Source: Methylobacterium sp. Leaf91
Lineage (GTDB): Bacteria; Pseudomonadota; Alphaproteobacteria; Rhizobiales; Beijerinckiaceae
DNA: 64,000 bases
Assembly (NCBI RefSeq): GCF_001422815.1
Contig: NZ_LMMP01000023.1
Coordinates: forward strand, 291,079 to 355,078
Direction: 5' to 3'
A model generated the notes under the pieces. The model was given only the letters and a program-made list of their open reading frames with translations. It searched no databases and was not told the DNA's origin. Both the position numbers and the translations under genes were made by a program. Positions within the stretch are counted from its first letter, which is position 1. Each line of letters begins with the position of its first letter. Positions 45,349 through 55,311 of the stretch are shown piece after piece.

Positions 45349-46530
45349 ATGCCGACCATTAAAATCACGGTAGGTACAGGTTACAATGATGACGATTCCA
45401 TCACTGTATTTCCTCCGCAACGGTATGACGACGATCCGGAAGCAGATATTTATGTCCGCTCCGTCGGGGTCGATGAGCGACTCGTGATTCGCGATAGCGA
45501 TGGAGACGGGACAACATTATTCTACTTTTCTGAAGATCGCTTGTCGCACCATGCTACGGCGTTTTCGGGAGGCTACGATTTCAACTTCTCCGACCGCCTT
45601 GGAAAAACGACACTCGAGGGCGGAAATTTCGCCGATGTCCTGACCGGTGGATCCGGCTCGGACAGTCTTCTTGGAGGGCTCGGAGACGACACGCTCAACG
45701 GTCGTCGCGGCAACGACGTGCTGGAAGGAGGCGCTGGCGCTGACATCTTGAACGGCAGCTTGGGAACCGACACGGCGAGCTACGAGCATTCCTCCGCGGG
45801 AGTCACCGTCAACCTGAGCACGGGCGTCAATCGAGGTGGCGATGCCGAAGGCGACGTCTTGATCAGTATCTCCAAGATCAATGGCAGCACCCATGGAGAC
45901 CATCTCACGGGCAACGCCGCCGCCAACACTTTGATCGGCAACGGAGGAAACGACTCTCTTTACGGCCTAGGTGGCAATGACCGCCTCGTCGTTTCCGAGG
46001 ATCCCGTCATCATCGACGGAGGCACCGGGAAAGACGTACTGATTGTTACGGGCGTTATCGAACTCACAAACAGCAACTTCAATAGTATCGAAAGGACCTA
46101 CGTTCGGAACGGCGGTGATGTGTCGTTCGAGTTCGTAACGCAAGGTCAAACCATCGTATCTCAGACGACTTTGGAAAATAGCACCATCATCTATGGCACC
46201 CAGGGCAATGATTGGATCTTGTCCGGCGACGGCAACGACAGTATCACTGGCGGCGCCGGCAACGATAAGTTGTTTGCAGGTTCGGGCGAAACCATTTTCG
46301 GCTATACGGACAGTAATTTCGGCCGAGACAACATTTATAAATTCGAAGTCGATATCGATCGCCTTAATGTAACACTCATCGCGAAAAACTTCAGTGACAT
46401 TAAAATTAAAGCGATCAACGGCGGACAGGATACGCAAGTTACGTTTGCTGGAATTGCAGACCCTGCGCAGAAAATCATCTTGCACGATGTCGTGGCATCG
46501 AGCCTGACGGACGGTAGTTTTATTATCTAG
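45349..46530 (+). CDS. RTX-type calcium-binding protein
   Basis: A 393-residue acidic protein without an N-terminal signal peptide. Residues ~85-150 and ~195-215 carry glycine-rich nonapeptides (LTGGSGSDSL, LGGLGDDTL, LEGGAGADIL, IGNGGNDSL, LYGLGGNDRL), and a second block occurs near residues 284-310 (GDGNDSITGGAGNDKL). These form a Ca2+-binding beta-roll. The end, KIILHDVVASSLTDGSFII, resembles type I secretion signals. No type I secretion genes are nearby. Its base composition is clearly more AT-rich than the surroundings, suggesting transfer or relaxed codon use. Function is unknown. Confidence 0.85.
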   Translation: MPTIKITVGTGYNDDDSITVFPPQRYDDDPEADIYVRSVGVDERLVIRDSDGDGTTLFYFSEDRLSHHATAFSGGYDFNFSDRLGKTTLEGGNFADVLTGGSGSDSLLGGLGDDTLNGRRGNDVLEGGAGADILNGSLGTDTASYEHSSAGVTVNLSTGVNRGGDAEGDVLISISKINGSTHGDHLTGNAAANTLIGNGGNDSLYGLGGNDRLVVSEDPVIIDGGTGKDVLIVTGVIELTNSNFNSIERTYVRNGGDVSFEFVTQGQTIVSQTTLENSTIIYGTQGNDWILSGDGNDSITGGAGNDKLFAGSGETIFGYTDSNFGRDNIYKFEVDIDRLNVTLIAKNFSDIKIKAINGGQDTQVTFAGIADPAQKIILHDVVASSLTDGSFII

Positions 46531-46883
46531 CTGTTCCTACACGGCAACTTTACTGAAAGCATCAGCATGCGCCTGACAGGCAGGCATTGCTTCCTGCTAC
46601 GAGTGCATTCCGGCGACGCAGTCGCCGGATCCTCGAGAGAGGCGCATTTTTACAATGGCCTTGGGGTACTGTACTCAAGCGGCGGTGTCGGTCGCGCCCA
46701 CTGAAGACGCCCTTATCGCTCGTGAGGCCATGTGAGGTATTCTGGCGGCAGGGTAGGTGGATGGCGCTGAGCGGTCGATCGTGAGCGCAAAACTCCGCTT
46801 GGCCAAGCGTGGCAGTGTTTGTCCGTCGCCACCCTGACCGCGCGGTGAGCCAGCTCGAGCCATTCGAGTGGGCGACAATCGCT
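46531..46883. other. intergenic stretch without recognisable features
   Basis: I see no coding frame with family resemblance, no strong hairpin and no repeat shared with other parts of the window. It separates the RTX gene from the convergent FkbM gene. Confidence 0.5.
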
Positions 46884-47732
46884 TCAGGCGCCTCTCAGCT
46901 CGAAGATCAGGTTCAGCCGCGTGCGGGCGATCTGGCGATAGCCGCGCGATTCGAGCAGGCCAACGAGGTTGATCTGCCATTGCGCCGTGCCATCCTCGAT
47001 GAGGAGCAGGCGAGGGTGCAGGGAGACCGGCGCCTCACGAAAGAACGGCTCCAAGATCAGGTCCTCTGCCCCCTCCACGTCGAGCTTGATCGCATCGATC
47101 CGGGTGATGCCTTCGCCCTGGGCAAGGCCCAGCAAGGTCACTGCAGGCACTCGGATCTGTGCGCCCTCGTTGGTGCCGACAATCTTCAAACTCGATTCGC
47201 CCCGGTTGCGCGGATCGACGAACAAGGTCAGTTCACCGGCCTTATCGGCCACCGCGCAAGCCACGGCCTTCACCGTGCCGAACGGGTTCTGGGCAATATT
47301 GTAGGTGAGCCGATCGAAGATGTCGGGTTGGGGTTCCACGGCAAGGATCCGCGCGCGGGGACCGGCGAAGGCGGCCACGGACAAGGCGTAGGCGCCGATA
47401 TTGGCCCCGATATCGAGGAAGGTGCAGCCGGGCTCCAGCCGTGACGCCAGAAGCGCACGTTCTTCGGGATCGAAGAATTGCGGCGTGAACAGCACCTTCT
47501 TCTCACAATTGTTGTTGTAGGGGTGCAGCCGCATCCGTGCGCCAAAACGCTCCACGTCGAGGGGCTGCCCCTGCAGCATCGTGATCGCGAGTCGCCTCAG
47601 CAGGAAGCCGAGACGCCGCCCCGCCCAGCTTTTGCCCGAGAGGTTCACCGTGCGCTTGGTGATGCGTGCCACAAGCCCCTTGGGCGCGTGGGTGCCGAAG
47701 GGCCGGATGCCGGGAGAATGCGTATCGGTCAT
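46884..47732 (-). CDS. FkbM-family methyltransferase
   Basis: A 282-residue SAM-dependent O-methyltransferase. The SAM-binding loop is CTFLDIGANIGAYALSVA, followed by ILAVEPQPDIFDRL and the FkbM-specific IDAIKLDVEGAEDLILE. Such enzymes methylate sugars, lipids or natural products; the substrate here is unknown. It is divergent from the NarK-type gene. The ribosome-binding site is weak and the N-terminal 60 residues are not conserved in an obvious way. Confidence 0.85.
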   Translation of the reverse strand: MTDTHSPGIRPFGTHAPKGLVARITKRTVNLSGKSWAGRRLGFLLRRLAITMLQGQPLDVERFGARMRLHPYNNNCEKKVLFTPQFFDPEERALLASRLEPGCTFLDIGANIGAYALSVAAFAGPRARILAVEPQPDIFDRLTYNIAQNPFGTVKAVACAVADKAGELTLFVDPRNRGESSLKIVGTNEGAQIRVPAVTLLGLAQGEGITRIDAIKLDVEGAEDLILEPFFREAPVSLHPRLLLIEDGTAQWQINLVGLLESRGYRQIARTRLNLIFELRGA

Positions 47733-47980
47733 TGCGCCGGGTGATGCCAGCCCGGCAGCCTGACGGCAAGCTTCTCCTGTCGTCCAGCACCGCCCCTGAA
47801 GCCTGCATAATCCGACGCCATGCCCACAAACGGCGCACGTCCCCGATTATCGACTGCGCAAACGGTTATCGGGGAGGCATCCTCCGCAGGACTGGCACCT
47901 TCATGAAAAGGGTAGGGGAACAATGCAGCCCCAGGGAAAGCCGCAGTGACGGGCGGCCTTACGGAATCGCTTAGAGCAGC

Positions 47981-47996
47981 TGGCACATACCATGCA
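47981..47996 (+). promoter_or_regulatory. sigma-54 promoter candidate for narK
   Basis: TGGCACATACCATGCA has the complete -24 box TGGCAC, the invariant GG-N10-GC spacing and a -12 box ATGCA. Transcription would begin near 48008, about 60 bases before the first possible narK start. Nitrate transport is a classic NtrC/sigma-54 target. The remaining part of the 335-bp gap shows no clear NtrC site. Confidence 0.6.
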
Positions 47997-48067
47997 GATG
48001 GCTTCAGGTGGGCAACGGCGCCTGCGAGAGACGCCTTCGATGACGGGCGGCTCGTGCTCACTGTGGC

Positions 48068-49501
48068 GTGAGCGACCAATCTCTCCCCACCCCGTTCATG
48101 GGGGCCACTCGCGAGGAGTGCCGGGAGATATCCGATCGCCTGGAGCCTCTCCGCATGCAGTCCCAAAAAGCGACCCGAATCGATCTCTTCAGTCTGGCCA
48201 CGCCCCAGATGCGGGCCTTCCACATCACCTGGCTCGCCTTCTTCGTCTGCTTCTTCGCCTGGTTTGCCGTCGCTCCGCTCATGCCGGTCATCAAGGGCGA
48301 GTTCAAGCTGACCAACGATCAGGTCTACAATATCAACATCGCCGCAGTCGGTATCACCATCCTGGTGCGCCTCCTGATAGGTCCCATGTGTGACCGGTTC
48401 GGGCCGCGCCTGACCTACACGGGTCTGCTGACCCTCGGTGCGATTCCGGTGATCGGCATCGCCTTCGCCAATTCCTATGAGAGCTTCCTGTTCTTTCGCC
48501 TCGCCATCGGCGCCATCGGGGCGAGTTTCGTCATCACGCAGTTTCATACCTCGGTCATGTTCGCACCGAACGTGGTCGGTACGGCCAACGCCACGGTCGG
48601 CGGCTGGGGCAATGCCGGCGGTGGTGTCACCCAGAGCGTGATGCCGCTGATTCTGGCGGCCCTCGTCAGCATCGGCGTCGAGAAGACGATGGGCTGGCGC
48701 CTGTCGATGATCGTGCCCGGCGTCATGATGCTGGTCGTGGCATTGCTGTATTACCGCTTCACGCAGGACACGCCCGAGGGCAACATCACCGAGCTTCGTG
48801 CGCGCGGCGTTTCGGTTGACGCCGGCAAGAAGGGCGGCTGGGCCGTCTTCAAACAGGCGATGGCGAACTATCGCGTTTGGATGCTCGCGATCACCTACGG
48901 CGCCTGTTTCGGCGTCGAGATCTTCATCCATGCGGTAGCGGCGACGTATTATGTCGAACGATTCAGCCTCGACCTGGCCCAGGCCGGAATGGCGGCCGGC
49001 AGCTTTGGACTTCTCGCTCTCTTCGCCCGTGCGCTCGGCGGCATCGCGTCGGACCGGGTCGCACGTAAGAAAGGCCTCGACGGCCGCACCCTGCTGTTGT
49101 TCGTGCTGATGGTCGGCGAGGGTCTCGGCCTTCTGGCTTTCGCCTATGCGGGATCGGTCGCGCTCGCCGTCATCGCCATGCTCGCCTTCGGTCTGTTCAC
49201 CCACATGGCCTGCGGCGCGACTTATGCCCTCGTACCGTTCATCGATCGCAAGGCGCTGGGCGGTGTCGCCGGGATCATCGGCGCTGGTGGAAACGTCGGC
49301 GCCGTGGCGGCAGGATTCCTGCTCAAGGGGGTCGGCAACCTGCCCGGCGCGCTATTCATCCTCGGTATCGCCGTGCTGATCTCGTCGCTCTGCGCGATCT
49401 CCGTGCGCTTCTCGCTCACCCATAAGGAAAACGAGCAGAAGCTGTACGACGAAGCGGTCGCCCAGCGCGCCGTCGCCAGCGGCCAGCCCGCCTTCGCCTA
49501 G
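48068..49501 (+). CDS. narK: NarK-type nitrate/nitrite transporter (MFS)
   Basis: A major-facilitator protein of the nitrate/nitrite porter family, ~477 residues with 12 membrane segments. The NNP signature is in NATVGGWGNAGGGVTQ, and a second-half copy is GGVAGIIGAGGNVGAVAAG. FFVCFFAWFAVAPLMPVI is the typical first segment. The start is uncertain: GTG 48068 lacks a clear ribosome-binding site, and ATG 48155 (MQSQKATRIDLFSL), preceded by GGAG, is attractive. No nitrate reductase is adjacent. A sigma-54 promoter candidate upstream points to nitrogen control and assimilation rather than respiration. Confidence 0.9.
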   Translation: MSDQSLPTPFMGATREECREISDRLEPLRMQSQKATRIDLFSLATPQMRAFHITWLAFFVCFFAWFAVAPLMPVIKGEFKLTNDQVYNINIAAVGITILVRLLIGPMCDRFGPRLTYTGLLTLGAIPVIGIAFANSYESFLFFRLAIGAIGASFVITQFHTSVMFAPNVVGTANATVGGWGNAGGGVTQSVMPLILAALVSIGVEKTMGWRLSMIVPGVMMLVVALLYYRFTQDTPEGNITELRARGVSVDAGKKGGWAVFKQAMANYRVWMLAITYGACFGVEIFIHAVAATYYVERFSLDLAQAGMAAGSFGLLALFARALGGIASDRVARKKGLDGRTLLLFVLMVGEGLGLLAFAYAGSVALAVIAMLAFGLFTHMACGATYALVPFIDRKALGGVAGIIGAGGNVGAVAAGFLLKGVGNLPGALFILGIAVLISSLCAISVRFSLTHKENEQKLYDEAVAQRAVASGQPAFA

Positions 49502-49582
49502 ATCGCTAATCGCATCCGCGACAAGGGGAGCAGCGACGCTAGTCGTTGCCCCCTTGTCGGCTTTAGACGCCGCGGAGCTCGT

Positions 49583-50029
49583 TCAGGCCAGCGAGGCGTG
49601 GAGCTTCTCGAAGCGGTCGCGCCAATGCAACCGATAGGCGTTGCGTACGTCCACGCTGACGATCCGGCGGTGCGTTAATGTGATCTCCGTGGCTTTGTCA
49701 CCCACCGACAAAAGATCGACCTGCACGATAGTCTCGCCGATTCGCAGCATTTCGTTCGGCCCGTCATAAGTCCAAGTCTGATGCAGGTGATGCCCGCGTC
49801 GGATCTCTTCGAAATGACCGGTAACCGCGTGAAGTGCGCCCGCCTCATCCCGTCCACGCAGCAGGAATGTCCCCCCGACCCGTGGGTCGATCTCTACATG
49901 TTCCGCCACGGTTCCAACCGGCGCCATCCAGCCTCGCGCGAGCGATGGGTCCGTCCAGGCTCGGAAGACGTCCGGCTGCGGGGCGCGCACCACGTGTTTG
50001 AGAACGACGACGGGAACGATCTGAATCAT
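49583..50029 (-). CDS. AHSA1/SRPBCC-family protein
   Basis: A 148-residue protein of the activator-of-Hsp90 (AHSA1)/START-like fold. HVVRAPQPDVFRAWTDPSLARGWMAP, GGTFLLRGRDE and EITLTHRRI are characteristic. Most bacterial members have unknown ligands. The start at 50029 fits homologues; 50062 would add 11 residues. It stands alone, convergent with narK. Confidence 0.85.
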   Translation of the reverse strand: MIQIVPVVVLKHVVRAPQPDVFRAWTDPSLARGWMAPVGTVAEHVEIDPRVGGTFLLRGRDEAGALHAVTGHFEEIRRGHHLHQTWTYDGPNEMLRIGETIVQVDLLSVGDKATEITLTHRRIVSVDVRNAYRLHWRDRFEKLHASLA

Positions 50030-50292
50030 GGGCCGTCCATATCCTGAAAGATCGAGCCGCATGGCACGCCCTGAATCGTTTAGCTGGGGCGGCCAGATCG
50101 TTCTTCGCCCCGCAAGTTCCGTGCGGCAAGGGGAGGAAGACGGTTGGAGTACGATGAGGACAAGGGAAAGGCCGTCCTGTCACCCCTCTGACCACTCGCG
50201 CCTTGCCTCAATGCCGCTCAAGGACGATTTTGGCGACCAATAGGCATGGCCCTCGGGCCGCCATCGACCTTCCGACAGGAGCATGCAGCGCG

Positions 50293-51057
50293 ATGCAGAC
50301 GTTCGATTCCGACGGGACCACCATCGCCTATATCGACGTGCCGGCGAAGGGCGGCAGCGGTGATCCGATCGTGCTGATCCACGGCTTCGCCTCCAACCAT
50401 GCCGTCAACTGGGTCAATACACTCTGGGTGAAGACCCTGTCCGAGGCGGGGCGCCGGGTCGTCGCTCTCGACAATCGCGGCCATGGCGAGAGCGAGAAGC
50501 TCTACGAGCCGGAAGCCTATGGCTCCGACATCATGGCGCAGGATACAAGGCGGCTCCTGGACCATCTCGGTATCGAGCGCGCCGACATCATGGGTTATTC
50601 CATGGGCGCGCGGATCTCGGCCTATCTCGCACTGGACAACCCGGAGCGGGTGCGTTCGGTGCTTTTAGGGGGCCTCGGCCTGCATCTGGTGGAGGGGAAG
50701 GGCTTGCCGAATGGCATCGCCGAGGCTCTGGAGGCTCCGGCTGGCGAAAAGGCGCCCAATCTCACGGCTGCTGCCTTCCGTACCTTCGCCGAACAGACCA
50801 AAAGCGACCTTCGGGCGCTCGCCGCCTGTATGCGCGGCTCGCGCCAGACCTTGTCACGGGAGGAAGTCTCTCAGATCGAGGCTCCCACGCTCGTCACGGT
50901 GGGCACCCTCGATACTGTAGCAGGCTCGGCCCCGGCTTTGGCGGCACTCATGCCTCATGCGAAGAGCCTGGAACTTCCCAACCGCGATCACAGCACGGCT
51001 GTCGGCGACAAGCTGCACCGGCAGGGCGTGCTGGCCTTCCTCGACGAGCGGCCGTGA
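50293..51057 (+). CDS. alpha/beta-fold hydrolase
   Basis: A 254-residue cytoplasmic hydrolase with the oxyanion segment VLIHGFASNH, the nucleophile elbow GYSMGARIS (Ser), an acid in VGTLDTVAG and the catalytic His in NRDHSTAVGD. The substrate is not recognisable. It ends 6 bases before the convergent ABC permease gene. The 263 bases upstream show nothing. Confidence 0.88.
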   Translation: MQTFDSDGTTIAYIDVPAKGGSGDPIVLIHGFASNHAVNWVNTLWVKTLSEAGRRVVALDNRGHGESEKLYEPEAYGSDIMAQDTRRLLDHLGIERADIMGYSMGARISAYLALDNPERVRSVLLGGLGLHLVEGKGLPNGIAEALEAPAGEKAPNLTAAAFRTFAEQTKSDLRALAACMRGSRQTLSREEVSQIEAPTLVTVGTLDTVAGSAPALAALMPHAKSLELPNRDHSTAVGDKLHRQGVLAFLDERP

Positions 51058-51063
51058 CGGCGA

Positions 51064-51855
51064 TCAGCTCTTGAGCCGATAGCCGGTGCGGAAGATCCAC
51101 GTGACGCTGGCAAGGCATAGGGCGAGGAAGATCAACGTCATCGCGAGGCTGATCTCCACCCCGACATCGGACGTGCCGAAGAAGCTCCAGCGGAAGCCGC
51201 TGATGAGATAGACCACCGGGTTCACGAGACTCACCGTCCGCCAGAAGGGCGGCAGCATCTCGATGGAATAGAAGCTGCCGCCGAGGAAGGTGAGTGGCGT
51301 GACGATGAGAAGCGGCACCAGTTGCAGCTTCTCGAACCCATCTGCCCATAATCCGATCAAAAAACCGAACAGGCTGAACGTGGTCGCGGTCAGCAGGAGA
51401 AACGCTACCATCCAAATCGGATGCTCGATCCTCAACGGTACGAACAGGGCCGCCGTCGCCAAGATGATGAGGCCGATCAGGATCGATTTCGAAGCCGCGG
51501 CCCCGACATAGCCGAGCACGATCTCCAACGGCGAGACCGGTGCCGACAGGATCTCGTAGATCGTCCCGGCAAAGCGCGGGAAGTAGATGCCGAAGGATGC
51601 GTTGGCGATGCTCTGCGTCAGCAAAGAGAGCATGATCAGGCCTGGCACGATGAAGGCGCCATAGGCGACTCCATCCACGGAAGCCATGCGTGCACCGATC
51701 GCTGCGCCGAAGACCACGAAATACAGAGATGTGCCGATGACCGGAGCAACGATACTCTGAAGGCCCGTGCGCCAGAAACGCGCCATTTCGAAGAGGTAGA
51801 TGGCGCGGATCGCCGGCCAATTCATCGCAAGCGGATTCATCGGGGCGACCTTCAT
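51064..51855 (-). CDS. ABC-2 type export permease
   Basis: A 263-residue permease with six hydrophobic segments of the ABC2_membrane family. [44 protein letters not shown] and [19 protein letters not shown] match YadH-type exporters. Its start overlaps the stop of the ATPase gene by 4 bp, so the two are co-translated. The exported substrate is unknown. Confidence 0.92.
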   Translation of the reverse strand: MKVAPMNPLAMNWPAIRAIYLFEMARFWRTGLQSIVAPVIGTSLYFVVFGAAIGARMASVDGVAYGAFIVPGLIMLSLLTQSIANASFGIYFPRFAGTIYEILSAPVSPLEIVLGYVGAAASKSILIGLIILATAALFVPLRIEHPIWMVAFLLLTATTFSLFGFLIGLWADGFEKLQLVPLLIVTPLTFLGGSFYSIEMLPPFWRTVSLVNPVVYLISGFRWSFFGTSDVGVEISLAMTLIFLALCLASVTWIFRTGYRLKS

Positions 51856-52778
51856 GCCTGCTCCCTCACGAGATCGACGAAGATGTCTTCGAGGGAACTT
51901 TGGCTCGTGGAGAGATCGCGAAATGGGATTCCCGCCGCAGCGAGGTCGGTGAGCAAAGTCGTGATGCCGGTGCGCTCGCCCTTGGTATCGTAGGTGTAGA
52001 CGAGCTCCTGACCATCCGCCGATAGCGCGAGGCCGTGTGGGGCCAATTCGACCGGCAGGGCAGGGAGCGGAGCCTGCAATTGCAGAGTCAGCCGCTTTTT
52101 GCCGAGCTTGCGCATCAGCTCGGCCTTCTCCTCGACCAAGATGATCTGACCTTTTCGGATCACGCCGACTCGGTCGGCCATCTCTTCGGCCTCGTCGATG
52201 TAATGCGTCGTGAGAATGATGGTGACGCCTTGGTCACGCAGCTTCCGCACCAAGCGCCACATATCCTGACGTAGTTCCACGTCTACGCCTGCGGTCGGCT
52301 CGTCCAGGAACAGGATACGCGGCTCGTGGCTGAGGGCCTTGGCGATGAGTACGCGCCGCTTCATGCCACCGGACAGCGTCATGATGCGGCTGTCCTTCTT
52401 GTCCCACAGCGACAGGTCACGCAGCACCCGCTCGATATGACCAGGGTCGGCCTTCATACCGAACAGTCCCCGGCTGAAACTCGTTGTCGCCCAAACCGTC
52501 TCGAACGCGTCCGTAGTGAGCTCCTGCGGCACGAGGCCGATGGCTCTTCGCGCATTACGATAGTCTTTTGCGATGTCGCTGCCGTCCACCGTAACGGTGC
52601 CGCCGCTTGCCCGGACGAGTCCGCAGACAATGCTGATCAGTGTCGTCTTACCGGCGCCGTTGGGGCCGAGCAGGGCGAAGATTTCACCCCTAGCGATATC
52701 GAGGTCGATATCCTTCAGGGCATGGAGACCCGATGCGTAGACTTTGGACAAGCCCGCGATGGAGATGATAGGCGGCAT
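51852..52778 (-). CDS. ABC exporter ATP-binding protein
   Basis: A 308-residue YadG-type ATPase with Walker [12 protein letters not shown], signature [15 protein letters not shown], Walker [13 protein letters not shown] and switch His in TTHYIDEAE. The C-terminal ~70 residues are an accessory domain. GGAG precedes the ATG. It is the first gene of a two-gene operon with the permease. Confidence 0.94.
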   Translation of the reverse strand: MPPIISIAGLSKVYASGLHALKDIDLDIARGEIFALLGPNGAGKTTLISIVCGLVRASGGTVTVDGSDIAKDYRNARRAIGLVPQELTTDAFETVWATTSFSRGLFGMKADPGHIERVLRDLSLWDKKDSRIMTLSGGMKRRVLIAKALSHEPRILFLDEPTAGVDVELRQDMWRLVRKLRDQGVTIILTTHYIDEAEEMADRVGVIRKGQIILVEEKAELMRKLGKKRLTLQLQAPLPALPVELAPHGLALSADGQELVYTYDTKGERTGITTLLTDLAAAGIPFRDLSTSQSSLEDIFVDLVREQA

Positions 52779-52876
52779 CGAATCTCCGTGGATTATTTTT
52801 CTTCGGAGCGACTAACGGCGCTGCCATACCATGGAGATGGGTGCCGCGGACGAGTGTGAAGCGGCACGCCGGCGAA

Positions 52877-52902
52877 CAAAAAAGCCGCCTTGCGGCGGCT
52901 TT
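52877..52902 (-). terminator. terminator of the F0 operon
   Basis: Read on the minus strand, GCCGCC-GCAA-GGCGGC (52884-52899, core stem 6 bp extended by A/T pairs) is followed by TTTTTTG. It lies 25 bases after the atpF stop. Confidence 0.85.
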
Positions 52903-52927
52903 CTCCGAACGTCGATGGAGGTAACAC

Positions 52928-53416
52928 TCAGGCCTGAAGGCGCCCCTTAACCTCGTCCAGGCTGGAGCGGACGAGCGATAGAGCCGCATCGCCCCGGAGG
53001 CGCTCCCGCAGGATCACCTCGGACACCTTTACGGCAGTATCGGCGGCAGCGGCGCGAACCTGAGCGGTCGCCTGAACCTCGGCCTGGGCAATCTTGGTCT
53101 CGGCCGACTTGGTGCGGCGAGCAATGAACTCGTTCAGACGGGCGTGGCCCTCGTCGGCGATGCGCTGGGCCTCTTCGCGGGCTCCGGCAACAATCGCTTC
53201 GGCTTCGGATTCAGCCTGGCTGCGGCGCTTCTTGTAGTCGGCCAGCACCGTGGCAGCCTCCTCGCGCAGGCGGCGGGCCTCGTCGAGTTCGGAGCGAACG
53301 CGGCGGCCGCGGGTGTCGAGGGCCTTGGTGATCTGAGCGAAGCCGCCGACCTTCCACACGACGCCCATGAACAGGACGAAGGCGACGGCGACCCAGAACT
53401 CGGCATCCAACAACAT
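52928..53416 (-). CDS. atpF: ATP synthase F0 subunit b
   Basis: Subunit b forms part of the peripheral stalk linking F0 and F1. The 162-residue protein has one N-terminal membrane helix ([20 protein letters not shown]) and a long charged helix ([19 protein letters not shown]). AGGACG precedes the ATG. It is last in the operon atpI-atpB-atpE-b'-b; the F1 genes are not in the window, as expected for the split operons of alphaproteobacteria. Confidence 0.95.
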   Translation of the reverse strand: MLLDAEFWVAVAFVLFMGVVWKVGGFAQITKALDTRGRRVRSELDEARRLREEAATVLADYKKRRSQAESEAEAIVAGAREEAQRIADEGHARLNEFIARRTKSAETKIAQAEVQATAQVRAAAADTAVKVSEVILRERLRGDAALSLVRSSLDEVKGRLQA

Positions 53417-53485
53417 TCTCGTCGTCCTATTTCGTTGGCGTCCGGCAGGGCAGGGCCGGACCGGTCACGTCTGCTACAGGCGCAC

Positions 53486-54049
53486 TCAGTGCGGGATGGC
53501 GACGCGGTTCAATGCGGTATCGAGGCTGGCCTGGTCGGGAGCCGTCCCGGTGAGGCGCTCGACGATGGCGGAGGCCGTTTCGCCGGCGATGGAGCGAACG
53601 CTGCCCATGGCTTCGGCGGTGCGGGTGCGAATCGTGGCTTCGGAGGCGGCGATCCTGTCGTTGAGCTGGGCCTCGAGCGTCTTGCGACGGGCTTCAGCCT
53701 CGGAGCTCAAGGCAGCGCGGGTCTCGGTGGCGATGGTGCGGGCCTTCGCCTGGGCATCGGCCAGCGACTTCTCGTAGGCGGCTCCGGCTGCCTCCGCCTC
53801 GGACTTCATGCGCTGGGCCTCGTCGAGATCGGACGAGAGGCGCGTGGCACGGTCGTGCAGGATCGCCTGGATGCGGGGCAGGGCCACCTTGTCCATCAGG
53901 TAATAGAGCAGGCCGAAGGCCAGTGCGAGCCAGATCAGCTGCGAGAGAAAAGTATGGCTCTCGAACGGCGGAAAGCCGCCGCCATGTTCGGACGCGGGCG
54001 ATGCCATGATGCCTTCATGGGTTGCGGTCGGATGGGCCGGCTGAGCCAT
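53486..54049 (-). CDS. atpG: ATP synthase F0 subunit b'
   Basis: This 187-residue protein is the second, diverged b-type subunit (b') that pairs with b as a heterodimer. It has a ~30-residue N-terminal extension, a membrane helix (FLSQLIWLALAFGLLYYLMDKV), and a coiled-coil with LDEAQRMKSEAEAAGAAYEK. AAGGA precedes the ATG. The symbol atpG is used for b' in some genomes and atpF2 in others. Confidence 0.93.
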   Translation of the reverse strand: MAQPAHPTATHEGIMASPASEHGGGFPPFESHTFLSQLIWLALAFGLLYYLMDKVALPRIQAILHDRATRLSSDLDEAQRMKSEAEAAGAAYEKSLADAQAKARTIATETRAALSSEAEARRKTLEAQLNDRIAASEATIRTRTAEAMGSVRSIAGETASAIVERLTGTAPDQASLDTALNRVAIPH

Positions 54050-54155
54050 GACGTCCTTCGCTCAAAGTAAGTTCGTGAATGAGGACCGGGCGCGCATCCA
54101 GGGGAGTGGGGCGCCCGGTCCGGGTCTGCTGTCGGGTCGACGAACGTCGTCTGAC

Positions 54156-54383
54156 TTAGACGGCGAACAGGAGGAGCAGCGCGACGAGCAGCGAGAAGAT
54201 GCCGAGCGCTTCCGTCAGCGCGAAGCCGAGGAGCAGGTTGCCGCGCTGGCCGTCAGCAGCCGACGGGTTGCGAAGGGCACCGGCGTAGAACTGGCCGAAG
54301 AGATTGCCGAGGCCGATGGCGGCACCCGCCATTCCGAGGCAGGCGAGGCCGGCACCGATGTACTTAGCGGCTAAGGGATCCAT
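54156..54383 (-). CDS. atpE: ATP synthase F0 subunit c
   Basis: The 75-residue proteolipid forms the rotating c-ring. It is a hairpin of two membrane helices joined by the polar loop RNPSAADGQ, with the proton-carrying Glu58 in [15 protein letters not shown] precedes ATG 54383; a longer start at 54437 is not needed. Confidence 0.97.
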   Translation of the reverse strand: MDPLAAKYIGAGLACLGMAGAAIGLGNLFGQFYAGALRNPSAADGQRGNLLLGFALTEALGIFSLLVALLLLFAV

Positions 54384-54473
54384 CAAATTGCTCCTGGTAT
54401 CGGTTCGTTCGTTGCGTGGAGAGGAATCCGGCCGCAACCGCGGACCGGGGACGGAAGGGGATACCGCCGGGGC

Positions 54474-55229
54474 CTAGTGGCCGGGGTGGAGGGCGTCGCT
54501 GAGGTAGATCGAGGCGAGCGTCGCGAAGACGTAGGCCTGCAGACCGGCGACGAGGAACTCGAGGGCCGTCACCGCGACGCTGAGAGCCAGCGGCAGCGGA
54601 GAGATCGCACCCCAGGCACCCGCGGCGAGAAGCGCCGGCACGAAGCCCGCGAAGATCTTGAGGGCGATGTGGCCGGCGAGCACGTTGGCGAAGAGACGCA
54701 CCGCGAGGCTGATCGGCCGCGAGACGAAGGAGACGATCTCGATGGCGACGATCATCGGCATCAGCCAGCCCGGCACACCCGAGGGTACGAACACCTTCAG
54801 GAACTTCGTGCCGTGGGCCATGAAGCCGTAGACGATGACGGTGGTGATCACGAGGAGCGCCAGCGCGAAAGTCACGATGATGTGGCTTGTCACGGCGAAC
54901 GCATAGGGGATCATGCCGAACATGTTCAGGACGAGGACGAACATGAACAGGGAGAAGATCAGCGGCATGAACCGCTCGGACCCGTGCCCGGCCGACTGAC
55001 GGAGGGTCGAGCCGATGAACTCGTAGAACACCTCGGCCACGGACTGCATCCGGCCCGGCACCACCGAGCGCTGCGCCGTCGCCACGATCGTGATCAGCGC
55101 GATGATCCCGACGGCGGCGAACATGTACAGCGCCGACTGGGTGAACGCGATTTCCTGATTGCCGATATGACCGAAGGATACGAGCGGCTTGAGCTCGAAC
55201 TGGTGGATCGGATCCATCTTTACGGCCAT
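54474..55229 (-). CDS. atpB: ATP synthase F0 subunit a
   Basis: Subunit a provides the proton half-channels against the c-ring. The 251-residue protein has five to six membrane segments and the essential Arg in SLAVRLFANVLAGHI. The N-terminus MDPIHQFELKPLV is typical of Rhizobiales. ATG 55229 or 55217 could be the start; an extension to 55385 would overlap atpI. Confidence 0.96.
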   Translation of the reverse strand: MAVKMDPIHQFELKPLVSFGHIGNQEIAFTQSALYMFAAVGIIALITIVATAQRSVVPGRMQSVAEVFYEFIGSTLRQSAGHGSERFMPLIFSLFMFVLVLNMFGMIPYAFAVTSHIIVTFALALLVITTVIVYGFMAHGTKFLKVFVPSGVPGWLMPMIVAIEIVSFVSRPISLAVRLFANVLAGHIALKIFAGFVPALLAAGAWGAISPLPLALSVAVTALEFLVAGLQAYVFATLASIYLSDALHPGH

Positions 55230-55311
55230 TGCCGCTACCGTCCTTCTGTCCACGAGCGGGCGAGATGCCCGCTTTGCCTCAGGACCGCTCGAAAGCGGCA
55301 AAATTCGCCGA

